The notes under the pieces are model-generated. The model ran no database searches and had not been told where the DNA came from. It saw only the letters and a program-made list of their open reading frames with translations. 64,000 bases of DNA, from the NCBI RefSeq assembly GCF_040436345.1, contig NC_133238.1, positions 5,396,150-5,460,149 on the forward strand. Direction: 5' to 3'. Positions 14,691-29,500 of the stretch are shown piece after piece. Source of the DNA: Pagrus major. Lineage: Eukaryota; Chordata; Actinopteri; Spariformes; Sparidae. The translations under genes and the position numbers were made by a program. Every line of letters begins with the position of its first letter. The stretch's first letter is position 1.

Positions 14691-17600
14691 CAGGAAAAAC
14701 CTTGTTTGCCATCAAGAAGACCCAAATTCAACCAGTTCAGGCTAGGAAACCTCAGTGAAAAACCTTTTTATAGTGAAATACAACTTTAGTTACTGCACAG
14801 TGCAAAAAGAGGCTTCTATCGCTCTGAAACGCTCAAAATTGACATGAGTGAGTGTTCACCATAAATGAATTAAAGGACCGGTGAGACCATGTTTGCCATG
14901 AAAAAGATCCAAATTCAGCAAGTCCAGGCTAGGAAACTTGCTTGAAAATCCTTTTTTCAGTCAAATACAGCTTAGCAGAGTGCCAAAACGTGCTCCAATC
15001 GCTCTGAAACGCTCAAAATTGACATAAGCCAGTTTGCACCTTTAATGAATGAAAGTGCAGGAAAAACCTTGTTTGCCATCAAGAAGACCCAAATTCAACC
15101 AGTTCAGGCTAGAAAACCTCAGTGAAAAACCTTTTTTCTGTCCAATACAGCTTATGCTATTACACAATGCAAAAAGATGCTTCTCTCGCTCTGAAACGCT
15201 CAAAATTGACATAAGCCAGTTTGCACCTTTAATGAATGAAAGTGCAGGAAAAACCTTGTTTGCCATCAAGAAGACCCAAATTCAACCAGTTCAGGCTAGA
15301 AAACCTCAGTGAAAAACCTTTTTTCAGTCCAATACAGCTTAGGCTATTACACAATGCAAAAAGACGCTTCTCTCGCTCTGAAACGCTCAAAATTGACATA
15401 AGCCAGTTTGCACCTTTAATGAATGAAAGTGCAGGAAAAACCTTGTTTGCCATCAAGAAGACCCAAATTCAACCAGTTCAGGCTAGGAAACCTCAGTGAA
15501 AAACCTTTTTATAGTGAAATACAACTTTAGTTACTGCACAGTGCAAAAAGAGGCTTCTATCGCTCTGAAACGCTCAAAATTGACATGAGTGAGTGTTCAC
15601 CATAAATGAATTAAAGGACCGGTGAGAAAATGTTTGCCATGAAAAAGATCCAAATTCAGCAAGTCCAGGCTAGGAAACTTGCTTGAAAATCCTTTTTTCA
15701 GTCAAATACAGCTTACTCTACTGCAGAGTGCCAAAACGTGCTCCAATCGCTCTGAAACGCTCAAAATTGACATAAGCCAGTTTGCACCTTTAATGAATGA
15801 AAGTGCAGGAAAAACCTTGTTTGCCATCAAGAAGACCCAAATTCAACCAGTTCAGGCTAGAAAACCTCAGTGAAAAACCTTTTTTCTGTCCAATACAGCT
15901 TAGGCTATTACACAATGCAAAAAGACGCTTCTCTCGCTCTGAAACGCTCAAAATTGACATAAGCCAGTTTGCACCTTTAATGAATGAAAGTGCAGGAAAA
16001 ACCTTGTTTGCCATCAAGAAGACCCAAATTCAACCAGTTCAGGCTAGGAAACCTCAGTGAAAAACCTTTTTAGAGTGAAATACAACTTTAGTTACTGCAC
16101 AGTGCAAAAAGAGGCTTCTATCGCTCTGAAACGCTCAAAATTGACATGAGTGAGTGTCCACCATAAATGAATTAAAGGACCGGTGAGACCATGTTTGCCA
16201 TCAAAAAGATCCAAATTCAGCAAGTCCAGGCTAGGAAACTTGCTTGAAAATCCTTTTTTCAGTCAAATACAGCTTACTCTACTGCAGAGTGCCAAAACGT
16301 GCTCCAATCGCTCTGAAACGCTCAAAATTGACATAAGCCAGTTTGCACCTGTAATGAATGAAAGTGCAGGAAAAACCTTGTTTGCCATCAAGAAGACCCA
16401 AATTCATCCAGTTCGGGCCAGGAAACCTCAGTGAAAAACCTTTTTATAGTGAAATACAAGATAGTTACTGCACAGTGCAAAAAGAGGCTTCTATCGCTCT
16501 GAAACGCTCAAAATTGACATGAGTGAGTGTTCACCATAAATGAATTAAAGGACCGGTGAGAAAATGTTTGCCATGAAAAAGATCCAAATTCAGCAAGTCC
16601 AGGCTAGGAAACTTGCTTGAAAATCCTTTTTTCAGTCAAATACAGCTTACTCTACTGCAGAGTGCCAAAACGTGCTCCAATCGCTCTGAAACGCTCAAAA
16701 TTGACATAAGCCAGTTTGCACCTTTAATGAATGAAAGTGCAGGAAAAACCTTGTTTGCCATCAAGAAGACCCAAATTCAACCAGTTCAGGCTAGGAAACC
16801 TCAGTGAAAAACCTTTTTATAGTGAAATACAACTTTAGTTACTGCACAGTGCAAAAAGAGGCTTCTATCGCTCTGAAACGCTCAAAATTGACATGAGTGA
16901 GTGTCCACCATAAATGAATTAAAGGACCGGTGAGACCATGTTTGCCATCAAAAAGATCCAAATTCAGCAAGTCCAGGCTAGGAAACTTGCTTGAAAATCC
17001 TTTTTTCAGTCAAATACAGCTTACTCTACTGCAGAGTGCCAAAACGTGCTCCAATCGCTCTGAAACGCTCAAAATTGACATAAGCCAGTTTGCACCTTTA
17101 ATGAATGAAAGTGCAGGAAAAACCTTGTTTGCCATCAAGAAGACCCAAATTCAACCAGTTCAGGCTAGGAAACCTCAGTGAAAAACCTTTTTATAGTGAA
17201 ATACAACTTTAGTTACTGCACAGTGCAAAAAGAGGCTTCTATCGCTCTGAAACGCTCAAAATTGACATGAGTGAGTGTTCACCATAAATGAATTAAAGGA
17301 CCGGTGAGAAAATGTTTGCCATGAAAAAGATCCAAATTCAGCAAGTCCAGGCTAGGAAACTTGCTTGAAAATCCTTTTTTCAGTCAAATACAGCTTACTC
17401 TACTGCAGAGTGCCAAAACGTGCTCCAATCGCTCTGAAACGCTCAAAATTGACATAAGCCAGTTTGCACCTTTAATGAATGAAAGTGCAGGAAAAACCTT
17501 GTTTGCCATCAAGAAGACCCAAATTCAACCAGTTCAGGCTAGAAAACCTCAGTGAAAAACCTTTTTTCAGTCCAATACAGCTTAGGCTATTACACAATGC

Positions 17601-19516
17601 AAAAAGACGCTTCTCTCGCTCTGAAACGCTCAAAATTGACATAAGCCAGTTTGCACCTTTAATGAATGAAAGTGCAGGAAAAACCTTGTTTGCCATCAAG
17701 AACACCCAAATTCAACCAGTTCAGGCTAGGAAACCTCAGTGAAAAACCTTTTTATAGTGAAATACAACTTTAGTTACTGCACAGTGCAAAAAGAGGCTTC
17801 TATCGCTCTGAAACGCTCAAAATTGACATGAGTGAGTGTTCACCATAAATGAATTAAAGGACCGGTGAGACCATGTTTGCCATGAAAAAGATCCAAATTC
17901 AGCAAGTCCAGGCTAGGAAACTTGCTTGAAAATCCTTTTTTCAGTCAAATACAGCTTACTCTACTGCAGAGTGCCAAAACGTGCTCCAATCGCTCTGAAA
18001 CGCTCAAAATTGACATAAGCCAGTTTGCACCTTTAATGAATGAAAGTGCAGGAAAAACCTTGTTTGCCATCAAGAAGACCCAAATTCAACCAGTTCAGGC
18101 TAGGAAACCTCAGTGAAAAACCTTTTTATAGTGAAATACAACTTTAGTTACTGCACAGTGCAAAAAGAGGCTTCTATCGCTCTGAAACGCTCAAAATTGA
18201 CATGAGTGAGTGTTCACCATAAATGAATTAAAGGACCGGTGAGAAAATGTTTGCCATGAAAAAGATCCAAATTCAGCAAGTCCAGGCTAGGAAACTTGCT
18301 TGAAAATCCTTTTTTCAGTCAAATACAGCTTACTCTACTGCAGAGTGCCAAAACGTGCTCCAATCGCTCTGAAACGCTCAAAATTGACATAAGCCAGTTT
18401 GCACCTTTAATGAATGAAAGTGCAGGAAAAACCTTGTTTGCCATCAAGAAGACCCAAATTCAACCAGTTCAGGCTAGGAAACCTCAGTGAAAAACCTTTT
18501 TATAGTGAAATACAACTTTAGTTACTGCACAGTGCAAAAAGAGGCTTCTATCGCTCTGAAACGCTCAAAATTGACATGAGTGAGTGTCCACCATAAATGA
18601 ATTAAAGGACCGGTGAGACCATGTTTGCCATCAAAAAGATCCAAATTCAGCAAGTCCAGGCTAGGAAACTTGCTTGAAAATCCTTTTTTCAGTCAAATAC
18701 AGCTTACTCTACTGCAGAGTGCCAAAACGTGCTCCAATCGCTCTGAAACGCTCAAAATTGACATAAGCCAGTTTGCACCTGTAATGAATGAAAGTGCAGG
18801 AAAAACCTTGTTTGCCATCAAGAAGACCCAAATTCAACCAGTTCGGGCTAGGAAACCTCAGTGAAAAACCCTTTTTCAGTCCAATACAGCTTATGCTATT
18901 ACACAATGCAAAAAGACGCTTCTCTCGCTCTGAAACGCTGAAAATTGACATAAGCCAGTTTGCACCTTTAATGAATGAAAGTGCAGGAAAAACCTTGTTT
19001 GCCATCAAGAAGACCCAAATTCAACCAGTTCAGGCTAGGAAACCTCAGTGAAAAACCTTTTTATAGTGAAATACAACTTTAGTTACTGCACAGTGCAAAA
19101 AGAGGCTTCTATCGCTCTGAAACGCTCAAAATTGACATGAGTGAGTGTTCACCATAAATGAATTAAAGGACCGGTGAGAAAATGTTTGCCATGAAAAAGA
19201 TCCAAATTCAGCAAGTCCAGGCTAGGAAACTTGCTTGAAAATCCTTTTTTCAGTCAAATACAGCTTACTCTACTGCAGAGTGCCAAAACGTGCTCCAATC
19301 GCTCTGAAACGCTCAAAATTGACATAAGCCAGTTTGCACCTTTAATGAATGAAAGTGCAGGAAAAACCTTGTTTGCCATCAAGAAGACCCAAATTCAACC
19401 AGTTCAGGCTAGGAAACCTCAGTGAAAAACCTTTTTATAGTGAAATACAACTTTAGTTACTGCACAGTGCAAAAAGAGGCTTCTATCGCTCTGAAACGCT
19501 CAAAATTGACATGAGT

Positions 19517-22030
19517 GAGTGTCCACCATAAATGAATTAAAGGACCGGTGAGACCATGTTTGCCATCAAAAAGATCCAAATTCAGCAAGTCCAGGCTAGG
19601 AAACTTGCTTGAAAATCCTTTTTTCAGTCAAATACAGCTTACTCTACTGCAGAGTGCCAAAACGTGCTCCAATCGCTCTGAAACGCTCAAAATTGACATA
19701 AGCCAGTTTGCACCTGTAATGAATGAAAGTGCAGGAAAAACCTTGTTTGCCATCAAGAAGACCCAAATTCAACCAGTTCGGGCTAGGAAACCTCAGTGAA
19801 AAACCCTTTTTCAGTCCAATACAGCTTATGCTATTACACAATGCAAAAAGACGCTTCTCTCGCTCTGAAACGCTGAAAATTGACATAAGCCAGTTTGCAC
19901 CTTTAATGAATGAAAGTGCAGGAAAAACCTTGTTTGCCATCAAGAAGACCCAAATTCAACCAGTTCAGGCTAGGAAACCTCAGTGAAAAACCTTTTTATA
20001 GTGAAATACAACTTTAGTTACTGCACAGTGCAAAAAGAGGCTTCTATCGCTCTGAAACGCTCAAAATTGACATGAGTGAGTGTTCACCATAAATGAATTA
20101 AAGGACCGGTGAGAAAATGTTTGCCATGAAAAAGATCCAAATTCAGCAAGTCCAGGCTAGGAAACTTGCTTGAAAATCCTTTTTTCAGTCAAATACAGCT
20201 TACTCTACTGCAGAGTGCCAAAACGTGCTCCAATCGCTCTGAAACGCTCAAAATTGACATAAGCCAGTTTGTACCTTTAATGAATGAAAGTGCAGGAAAA
20301 ACCTTGTTTGCCATCAAGAAGACCCAAATTCAACCAGTTCAGGCTAGAAAACCTCAGTGAAAAACCTTTTTTCAGTCCAATACAGCTTAGGCTATTACAC
20401 AATGCAAAAAGACGCTTCTCTCGCTCTGAAACGCTCAAAATTGACATAAGCCAGTTTGCACCTTTAATGAATGAAAGTGCAGGAAAAACCTTGTTTGCCA
20501 TCAAGAAGACCCAAATTCAACCAGTTCAGGCTAGGAAACCTCAGTGAAAAACCTTTTTATAGTGAAATACAACTTTAGTTACTGCACAGTGCAAAAAGAG
20601 GCTTCTATCGCTCTGAAACGCTCAAAATTGACATGAGTGAGTGTTCACCATAAATGAATTAAAGGACCGGTGAGAAAATGTTTGCCATGAAAAAGATCCA
20701 AATTCAGCAAGTCCAGGCTAGGAAACTTGCTTGAAAATCCTTTTTTCAGTCAAATACAGCTTACTCTACTGCAGAGTGCCAAAACGTGCTCCAATCGCTC
20801 TGAAACGCTCAAAATTGACATAAGCCAGTTTGCACCTTTAATGAATGAAAGTGCAGGAAAAACCTTGTTTGCCATCAAGAAGACCCAAATTCAACCAGTT
20901 CAGGCTAGAAAACCTCAGTGAAAAACCTTTTTTCAGTCCAATACAGCTTAGGCTATTACACAATGCAAAAAGACGCTTCTCTCGCTCTGAAACGCTCAAA
21001 ATTGACATAAGCCAGTTTGCACCTTTAATGAATGAAAGTGCAGGAAAAACCTTGTTTGCCATCAAGAAGACCCAAATTCAACCAGTTCAGGCTAGGAAAC
21101 CTCAGTTAAAAACCTTTTTATAGTGAAATACAACTTTAGTTACTGCACAGTGCAAAAAGACGCTTCTCTCGCTCTGAAACGCTCAAAATTGACATAAGCC
21201 AGTTTGCACCTTTAATGAATGAAAGTGCAGGAAAAACCTTGTTTGCCATCAAGAAGACCCAAATTCAACCAGTTCAGGCTAGGAAACCTCAGTGAAAACC
21301 CTTTTTATAGTGAAATACAACTTTAGTTACTGCACAGTGCAAAAAGAGGCTTCTATCGCTCTGAAACGCTCAAAATTGACATGAGTGAGTGTTCACCATA
21401 AATGAATTAAAGGACCGGTGAGAAAATGTTTGCCATGAAAAAGATCCAAATTCAGCAAGTCCAGGCTAGGAAACTTGCTTGAAAATCCTTTTTTCAGTCA
21501 GATACAGCTTACTCTACTGCAGAGTGCCAAAACGTGCTCCAATCGCTCTGAAACGCTCAAAATTGACATAAGCCAGTTTGCACCTTTAATGAATGAAAGT
21601 GCAGGAAAAACCTTGTTTGCCATCAAGAAGACCCAAATTCAACCAGTTCAGGCTAGAAAACCTCAGTGAAAAACCCTTTTTCAGTCCAATACAGCTTAGG
21701 CTATTACACAATGCAAAAAGACGCTTCTCTCGCTCTGAAACGCTCAAAATTGACATAAGCCAGTTTGCACCTTTAATGAATGAAAGTGCAGGAAAAACCT
21801 TGTTTGCCATCAAGAACACCCAAATTCAACCAGTTCAGGCTAGGAAACCTCAGTGAAAAACCTTTTTATAGTGAAATACAACTTTAGTTACTGCACAGTG
21901 CAAAAAGAGGCTTCTATCGCTCTGAAACGCTCAAAATTGACATGAGTGAGTGTTCACCATAAATGAATTAAAGGACCGGTGAGAAAATGTTTGCCATGAA
22001 AAAGATCCAAATTCAGCAAGTCCAGGCTAG
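19517..22030 (+). repeat. Third copy of part of the large satellite duplication
   Basis: Monomer order and private variants match about 5960-8473 at an offset of 13557 bp: TTTGTACC near 20270, CTCAGTTAAAAA near 21105 and AAGAACACCC near 21813. The part from about 20103 therefore also matches the start of the window (offset 20102). The offset is not a multiple of 187 because of indels such as the truncated monomer near 14587. Confidence 0.8.
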
Positions 22031-22794
22031 GAAACTTGCTTGAAAATCCTTTTTTCAGTCAAATACAGCTTACTCTACTGCAGAGTGCCAAAACGTGCTC
22101 CAATCGCTCTGAAACGCTCAAAATTGACATAAGCCAGTTTGCACCTTTAATGAATGAAAGTGCAGGAAAAACCTTGTTTGCCATCAAGAAGACCCAAATT
22201 CAACCAGTTCAGGCTAGAAAACCTCAGTGAAAAACCTTTTTTCAGTCCAATACAGCTTAGGCTATTACACAATGCAAAAAGACGCTTCTCTCGCTCTGAA
22301 ACGCTCAAAATTGACATAAGCCAGTTTGCACCTTTAATGAATGAAAGTGCAGGAAAAACCTTGTTTGCCATCAAGAACACCCAAATTCAACCAGTTCAGG
22401 CTAGGAAACCTCAGTGAAAAACCTTTTTATAGTGAAATACAACTTTAGTTACTGCACAGTGCAAAAAGAGGCTTCTATCGCTCTGAAACGCTCAAAATTG
22501 ACATGAGTGAGTGTTCACCATAAATGAATTAAAGGACCGGTGAGACCATGTTTGCCATGAAAAAGATCCAAATTCAGCAAGTCCAGGCTAGGAAACTTGC
22601 TTGAAAATCCTTTTTTCAGTCAAATACAGCTTACTCTACTGCAGAGTGCCAAAACGTGCTCCAATCGCTCTGAAACGCTCAAAATTGACATAAGCCAGTT
22701 TGCACCTTTAATGAATGAAAGTGCAGGAAAAACCTTGTTTGCCATCAAGAAGACCCAAATTCAACCAGTTCAGGCTAGGAAACCTCAGTGAAAA

Positions 22795-25700
22795 ACCTTT
22801 TTATAGTGAAATACAACTTTAGTTACTGCACAGTGCAAAAAGAGGCTTCTATCGCTCTGAAACGCTCAAAATTGACATGAGTGAGTGTCCACCATAAATG
22901 AATTAAAGGACCGGTGAGACCATGTTTGCCATCAAAAAGATCCAAATTCAGCAAGTCCAGGCTAGGAAACTTGCTTGAAAATCCTTTTTTCAGTCAAATA
23001 CAGCTTACTCTACTGCAGAGTGCCAAAACGTGCTCCAATCGCTCTGAAACGCTCAAAATTGACATAAGCCAGTTTGCACCTGTAATGAATGAAAGTGCAG
23101 GAAAAACCTTGTTTGCCATCAAGAAGACCCAAATTCAACCAGTTCGGGCTAGGAAACCTCAGTGAAAAACCCTTTTTCAGTCCAATACAGCTTATGCTAT
23201 TACACAATGCAAAAAGACGCTTCTCTCGCTCTGAAACGCTGAAAATTGACATAAGCCAGTTTGCACCTTTAATGAATGAAAGCGCAGGAAAAACCTTGTT
23301 TGCCATCAAGAAGACCCAAATTCAACCAGTTCAGGCTAGGAAACCTCAGTGAAAAACCTTTTTATAGTGAAATACAACTTTAGTTACTGCACAGTGCAAA
23401 AAGAGGCTTCTATCGCTCTGAAACGCTCAAAATTGACATGAGTGAGTGTTCACCATAAATGAATTAAAGGACCGGTGAGAAAATGTTTGCCATGAAAAAG
23501 ATCCAAATTCAGCAAGTCCAGGCTAGGAAACTTGCTTGAAAATCCTTTTTTCAGTCAAATACAGCTTACTCTACTGCAGAGTGCCAAAACGTGCTCCAAT
23601 CGCTCTGAAACGCTCAAAATTGACATAAGCCAGTTTGCACCTTTAATGAATGAAAGTGCAGGAAAAACCTTGTTTGCCATCAAGAAGACCCAAATTCAAC
23701 CAGTTCAGGCTAGGAAACCTCAGTGAAAAACCTTTTTATAGTGAAATACAACTTTAGTTACTGCACAGTGCAAAAAGAGGCTTCTATCGCTCTGAAACGC
23801 TCAAAATTGACATGAGTGAGTGTTCACCATAAATGAATTAAAGGACCGGTGAGAAAATGTTTGCCATGAAAAAGATCCAAATTCAGCAAGTCCAGGCTAG
23901 GAAACTTGCTTGAAAATCCTTTTTTCAGTCAAATACAGCTTACTCTACTGCAGAGTGCCAAAACGTGCTCCAATCGCTCTGAAACGCTCAAAATTGACAT
24001 AAGCCAGTTTGCACCTTTAATGAATGAAAGTGCAGGAAAAACCTTGTTTGCCATCAAGAAGACCCAAATTCAACCAGTTCAGGCTAGGAAACCTCAGTGA
24101 AAAACCTTTTTATAGTGAAATACAACTTTAGTTACTGCACAGTGCAAAAAGAGGCTTCTATCGCTCTGAAACGCTCAAAATTGACATGAGTGAGTGTCCA
24201 CCATAAATGAATTAAAGGACCGGTGAGACCATGTTTGCCATCAAAAAGATCCAAATTCAGCAAGTCCAGGCTAGGAAACTTGCTTGAAAATCCTTTTTTC
24301 AGTCAAATACAGCTTACTCTACTGCAGAGTGCCAAAACGTGCTCCAATCGCTCTGAAACGCTCAAAATTGACATAAGCCAGTTTGCACCTGTAATGAATG
24401 AAAGTGCAGGAAAAACCTTGTTTGCCATCAAGAAGACCCAAATTCAACCAGTTCGGGCTAGGAAACCTCAGTGAAAAACCCTTTTTCAGTCCAATACAGC
24501 TTATGCTATTACACAATGCAAAAAGACGCTTCTCTCGCTCTGAAACGCTGAAAATTGACATAAGCCAGTTTGCACCTTTAATGAATGAAAGTGCAGGAAA
24601 AACCTTGTTTGCCATCAAGAAGACCCAAATTCAACCAGTTCAGGCTAGGAAACCTCAGTGAAAAACCTTTTTATAGTGAAATACAACTTTAGTTACTGCA
24701 CAGTGCAAAAAGAGGCTTCTATCGCTCTGAAACGCTCAAAATTGACATGAGTGAGTGTTCACCATAAATGAATTAAAAGACAGGTGAGACCATGTTTGCC
24801 ATGAAATAGATCCAAATTCAGCAAGTCCAGGCTAGGAAACTTGCTTGAAAATCCTTTTTTCCGTGAAATACAGCTTACTCTACTGCAGAGTCCCAAAACT
24901 TGCTCCTATCGCTCTGAAACGCTCAAAATTGACATGAGTGAGTGTTCACCATAAATGAATTAAAAGACAGGTGAGACCATGTTTGCCATGAAATAGATCC
25001 AAATTCAGCAAGTCCAGGCTAGGAAACTTGTTTGAAAATCATTTTTTCAGTAAAATTCAGCTTTCTCTACTGCAGAGTGCAAAAAGACGCTTCTATCGCT
25101 CTGAAACGCTCAAAATTGACATAAGCCAGTTTGCACCTTTAATGAATGAAAGTGCAGGAAAAACCTTGTTTGCCATCAAGAAGATCCAAATTCAACCAGT
25201 TCAGGCTAGGAAACTTGCTTGAAAATCCTTTTTTCAGTGAAATACAGCTTACTCTACTGCAGAGTGCCAAAACTTGCTCCTATCGCTCTGAAACGCTCAA
25301 AATTGACATAAGCCAGTTTGCACCTTTAATGAATGAAAGTGCAGGAAAAACCTTGTTTACCATCAAGAAGACCCAAATTCAACCAGTTCAGGCTAGGAAA
25401 CCTCAGTGAAAAACCTTTTTATAGTGAAATACAACTTTAGTTACTGCACAGTGCAAAAAGACGCTTCTATCGCTCTGAAACGCTCAAAATTGACATAAGC
25501 CAGTTTGCACCTTTAATGAATGAAAGTGCAGGAAAAACCTTGTTTACCATCAAGAAGACCCAAATTCAACCAGTTCAGGCTAGGAAACCTCAGTGAAAAA
25601 CCTTTTTTCAGTCCAATACAGCTTATGCTATTACACAATGCAAAAAGACGCTTCTCTCGCTCTGAAACGCTCAAAATTGACATGAGCCAGTTTGCACCTT

Positions 25701-26534
25701 TAATGAATGAAAGTGCAGGAAAAACCTTGTTTGCCATCAAGAAGATCCAAATTCAACCAGTTCAGACTAGGAAACCTCAGTGAAATACCTTTTTATAGTG
25801 AAATACAACTTTAGTTACTGCACAGTGCAAAAAGAGGCTTCTACCGCTCTGAAACGCTCAAAATTGACAAGAGTGAGTGTTCACCATAAATGAATTAAAA
25901 GACAGGTGAGACCATGTTTGCCATGAAATAGATCCAAATTCAGCAAGTCCAGGCTAGGAAACTTGCTTGAAAATCCTTTTTTCCGTGAAATACAGCTTAC
26001 TCTACTGCAGAGTCCCAAAACTTGCTCCTATCGCTCTGAAACGCTCAAAATTGACATGAGTGAGTGTTCACCATAAATGAATTAAAAGACAGGTGAGACC
26101 ATGTTTGCCATGAAATAGATCCAAATTCAGCAAGTCCAGGCTAGGAAACTTGTTTGAAAATCATTTTTTCAGTAAAATTCAGCTTTCTCTACTGCAGAGT
26201 GCAAAAAGACGCTTCTATCGCTCTGAAACGCTCAAAATTGACATAAGCCAGTTTGCACCTTTAATGAATGAAAGTGCAGGAAAAACCTTGTTTGCCATCA
26301 AGAAGATCCAAATTCAACCAGTTCAGGCTAGGAAACTTGCTTGAAAATCCTTTTTTCAGTGAAATACAGCTTACTCTACTGCAGAGTGCCAAAACTTGCT
26401 CCAATCGCTCTGAAACGCTCAAAATTGACATAAGCCAGTTTGCACCTTTAATGAATGAAAGTGCAGGAAAAACCTTGTTTACCATCAAGAAGACCCAAAT
26501 TCAACCAGTTCAGGCTAGGAAACCTCAGTGAAAA
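22795..26534 (+). repeat. 3740-bp tandem satellite block, copy 1
   Basis: This 20-monomer block (20 x 187 = 3740) is followed directly by a second copy at 26535-30274. Both share the rare GAATGAAAGCGCAGG variant (23276 and 27016), the same run of A' monomers and the same TACCGCTCTG variant (near 25842 and 29582). Such close identity indicates a recent duplication. Confidence 0.88.
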
Positions 26535-29500
26535 ACCTTTTTATAGTGAAATACAACTTTAGTTACTGCACAGTGCAAAAAGAGGCTTCTATCGCTCTGA
26601 AACGCTCAAAATTGACATGAGTGAGTGTCCACCATAAATGAATTAAAGGACCGGTGAGACCATGTTTGCCATCAAAAAGATCCAAATTCAGCAAGTCCAG
26701 GCTAGGAAACTTGCTTGAAAATCCTTTTTTCAGTCAAATACAGCTTACTCTACTGCAGAGTGCCAAAACGTGCTCCAATCGCTCTGAAACGCTCAAAATT
26801 GACATAAGCCAGTTTGCACCTGTAATGAATGAAAGTGCAGGAAAAACCTTGTTTGCCATCAAGAAGACCCAAATTCAACCAGTTCGGGCTAGGAAACCTC
26901 AGTGAAAAACCCTTTTTCAGTCCAATACAGCTTATGCTATTACACAATGCAAAAAGACGCTTCTCTCGCTCTGAAACGCTGAAAATTGACATAAGCCAGT
27001 TTGCACCTTTAATGAATGAAAGCGCAGGAAAAACCTTGTTTGCCATCAAGAAGACCCAAATTCAACCAGTTCAGGCTAGGAAACCTCAGTGAAAAACCTT
27101 TTTATAGTGAAATACAACTTTAGTTACTGCACAGTGCAAAAAGAGGCTTCTATCGCTCTGAAACGCTCAAAATTGACATGAGTGAGTGTTCACCATAAAT
27201 GAATTAAAGGACCGGTGAGAAAATGTTTGCCATGAAAAAGATCCAAATTCAGCAAGTCCAGGCTAGGAAACTTGCTTGAAAATCCTTTTTTCAGTCAAAT
27301 ACAGCTTACTCTACTGCAGAGTGCCAAAACGTGCTCCAATCGCTCTGAAACGCTCAAAATTGACATAAGCCAGTTTGCACCTTTAATGAATGAAAGTGCA
27401 GGAAAAACCTTGTTTGCCATCAAGAAGACCCAAATTCAACCAGTTCAGGCTAGGAAACCTCAGTGAAAAACCTTTTTATAGTGAAATACAACTTTAGTTA
27501 CTGCACAGTGCAAAAAGAGGCTTCTATCGCTCTGAAACGCTCAAAATTGACATGAGTGAGTGTTCACCATAAATGAATTAAAGGACCGGTGAGAAAATGT
27601 TTGCCATGAAAAAGATCCAAATTCAGCAAGTCCAGGCTAGGAAACTTGCTTGAAAATCCTTTTTTCAGTCAAATACAGCTTACTCTACTGCAGAGTGCCA
27701 AAACGTGCTCCAATCGCTCTGAAACGCTCAAAATTGACATAAGCCAGTTTGCACCTTTAATGAATGAAAGTGCAGGAAAAACCTTGTTTGCCATCAAGAA
27801 GACCCAAATTCAACCAGTTCAGGCTAGGAAACCTCAGTGAAAAACCTTTTTATAGTGAAATACAACTTTAGTTACTGCACAGTGCAAAAAGAGGCTTCTA
27901 TCGCTCTGAAACGCTCAAAATTGACATGAGTGAGTGTCCACCATAAATGAATTAAAGGACCGGTGAGACCATGTTTGCCATCAAAAAGATCCAAATTCAG
28001 CAAGTCCAGGCTAGGAAACTTGCTTGAAAATCCTTTTTTCAGTCAAATACAGCTTACTCTACTGCAGAGTGCCAAAACGTGCTCCAATCGCTCTGAAACG
28101 CTCAAAATTGACATAAGCCAGTTTGCACCTGTAATGAATGAAAGTGCAGGAAAAACCTTGTTTGCCATCAAGAAGACCCAAATTCAACCAGTTCGGGCTA
28201 GGAAACCTCAGTGAAAAACCCTTTTTCAGTCCAATACAGCTTATGCTATTACACAATGCAAAAAGACGCTTCTCTCGCTCTGAAACGCTGAAAATTGACA
28301 TAAGCCAGTTTGCACCTTTAATGAATGAAAGTGCAGGAAAAACCTTGTTTGCCATCAAGAAGACCCAAATTCAACCAGTTCAGGCTAGGAAACCTCAGTG
28401 AAAAACCTTTTTATAGTGAAATACAACTTTAGTTACTGCACAGTGCAAAAAGAGGCTTCTATCGCTCTGAAACGCTCAAAATTGACATGAGTGAGTGTTC
28501 ACCATAAATGAATTAAAAGACAGGTGAGACCATGTTTGCCATGAAATAGATCCAAATTCAGCAAGTCCAGGCTAGGAAACTTGCTTGAAAATCCTTTTTT
28601 CCGTGAAATACAGCTTACTCTACTGCAGAGTCCCAAAACTTGCTCCTATCGCTCTGAAACGCTCAAAATTGACATGAGTGAGTGTTCACCATAAATGAAT
28701 TAAAAGACAGGTGAGACCATGTTTGCCATGAAATAGATCCAAATTCAGCAAGTCCAGGCTAGGAAACTTGTTTGAAAATCATTTTTTCAGTAAAATTCAG
28801 CTTTCTCTACTGCAGAGTGCAAAAAGACGCTTCTATCGCTCTGAAACGCTCAAAATTGACATAAGCCAGTTTGCACCTTTAATGAATGAAAGTGCAGGAA
28901 AAACCTTGTTTGCCATCAAGAAGATCCAAATTCAACCAGTTCAGGCTAGGAAACTTGCTTGAAAATCCTTTTTTCAGTGAAATACAGCTTACTCTACTGC
29001 AGAGTGCCAAAACTTGCTCCTATCGCTCTGAAACGCTCAAAATTGACATAAGCCAGTTTGCACCTTTAATGAATGAAAGTGCAGGAAAAACCTTGTTTAC
29101 CATCAAGAAGACCCAAATTCAACCAGTTCAGGCTAGGAAACCTCAGTGAAAAACCTTTTTATAGTGAAATACAACTTTAGTTACTGCACAGTGCAAAAAG
29201 ACGCTTCTATCGCTCTGAAACGCTCAAAATTGACATAAGCCAGTTTGCACCTTTAATGAATGAAAGTGCAGGAAAAACCTTGTTTACCATCAAGAAGACC
29301 CAAATTCAACCAGTTCAGGCTAGGAAACCTCAGTGAAAAACCTTTTTTCAGTCCAATACAGCTTATGCTATTACACAATGCAAAAAGACGCTTCTCTCGC
29401 TCTGAAACGCTCAAAATTGACATGAGCCAGTTTGCACCTTTAATGAATGAAAGTGCAGGAAAAACCTTGTTTGCCATCAAGAAGATCCAAATTCAACCAG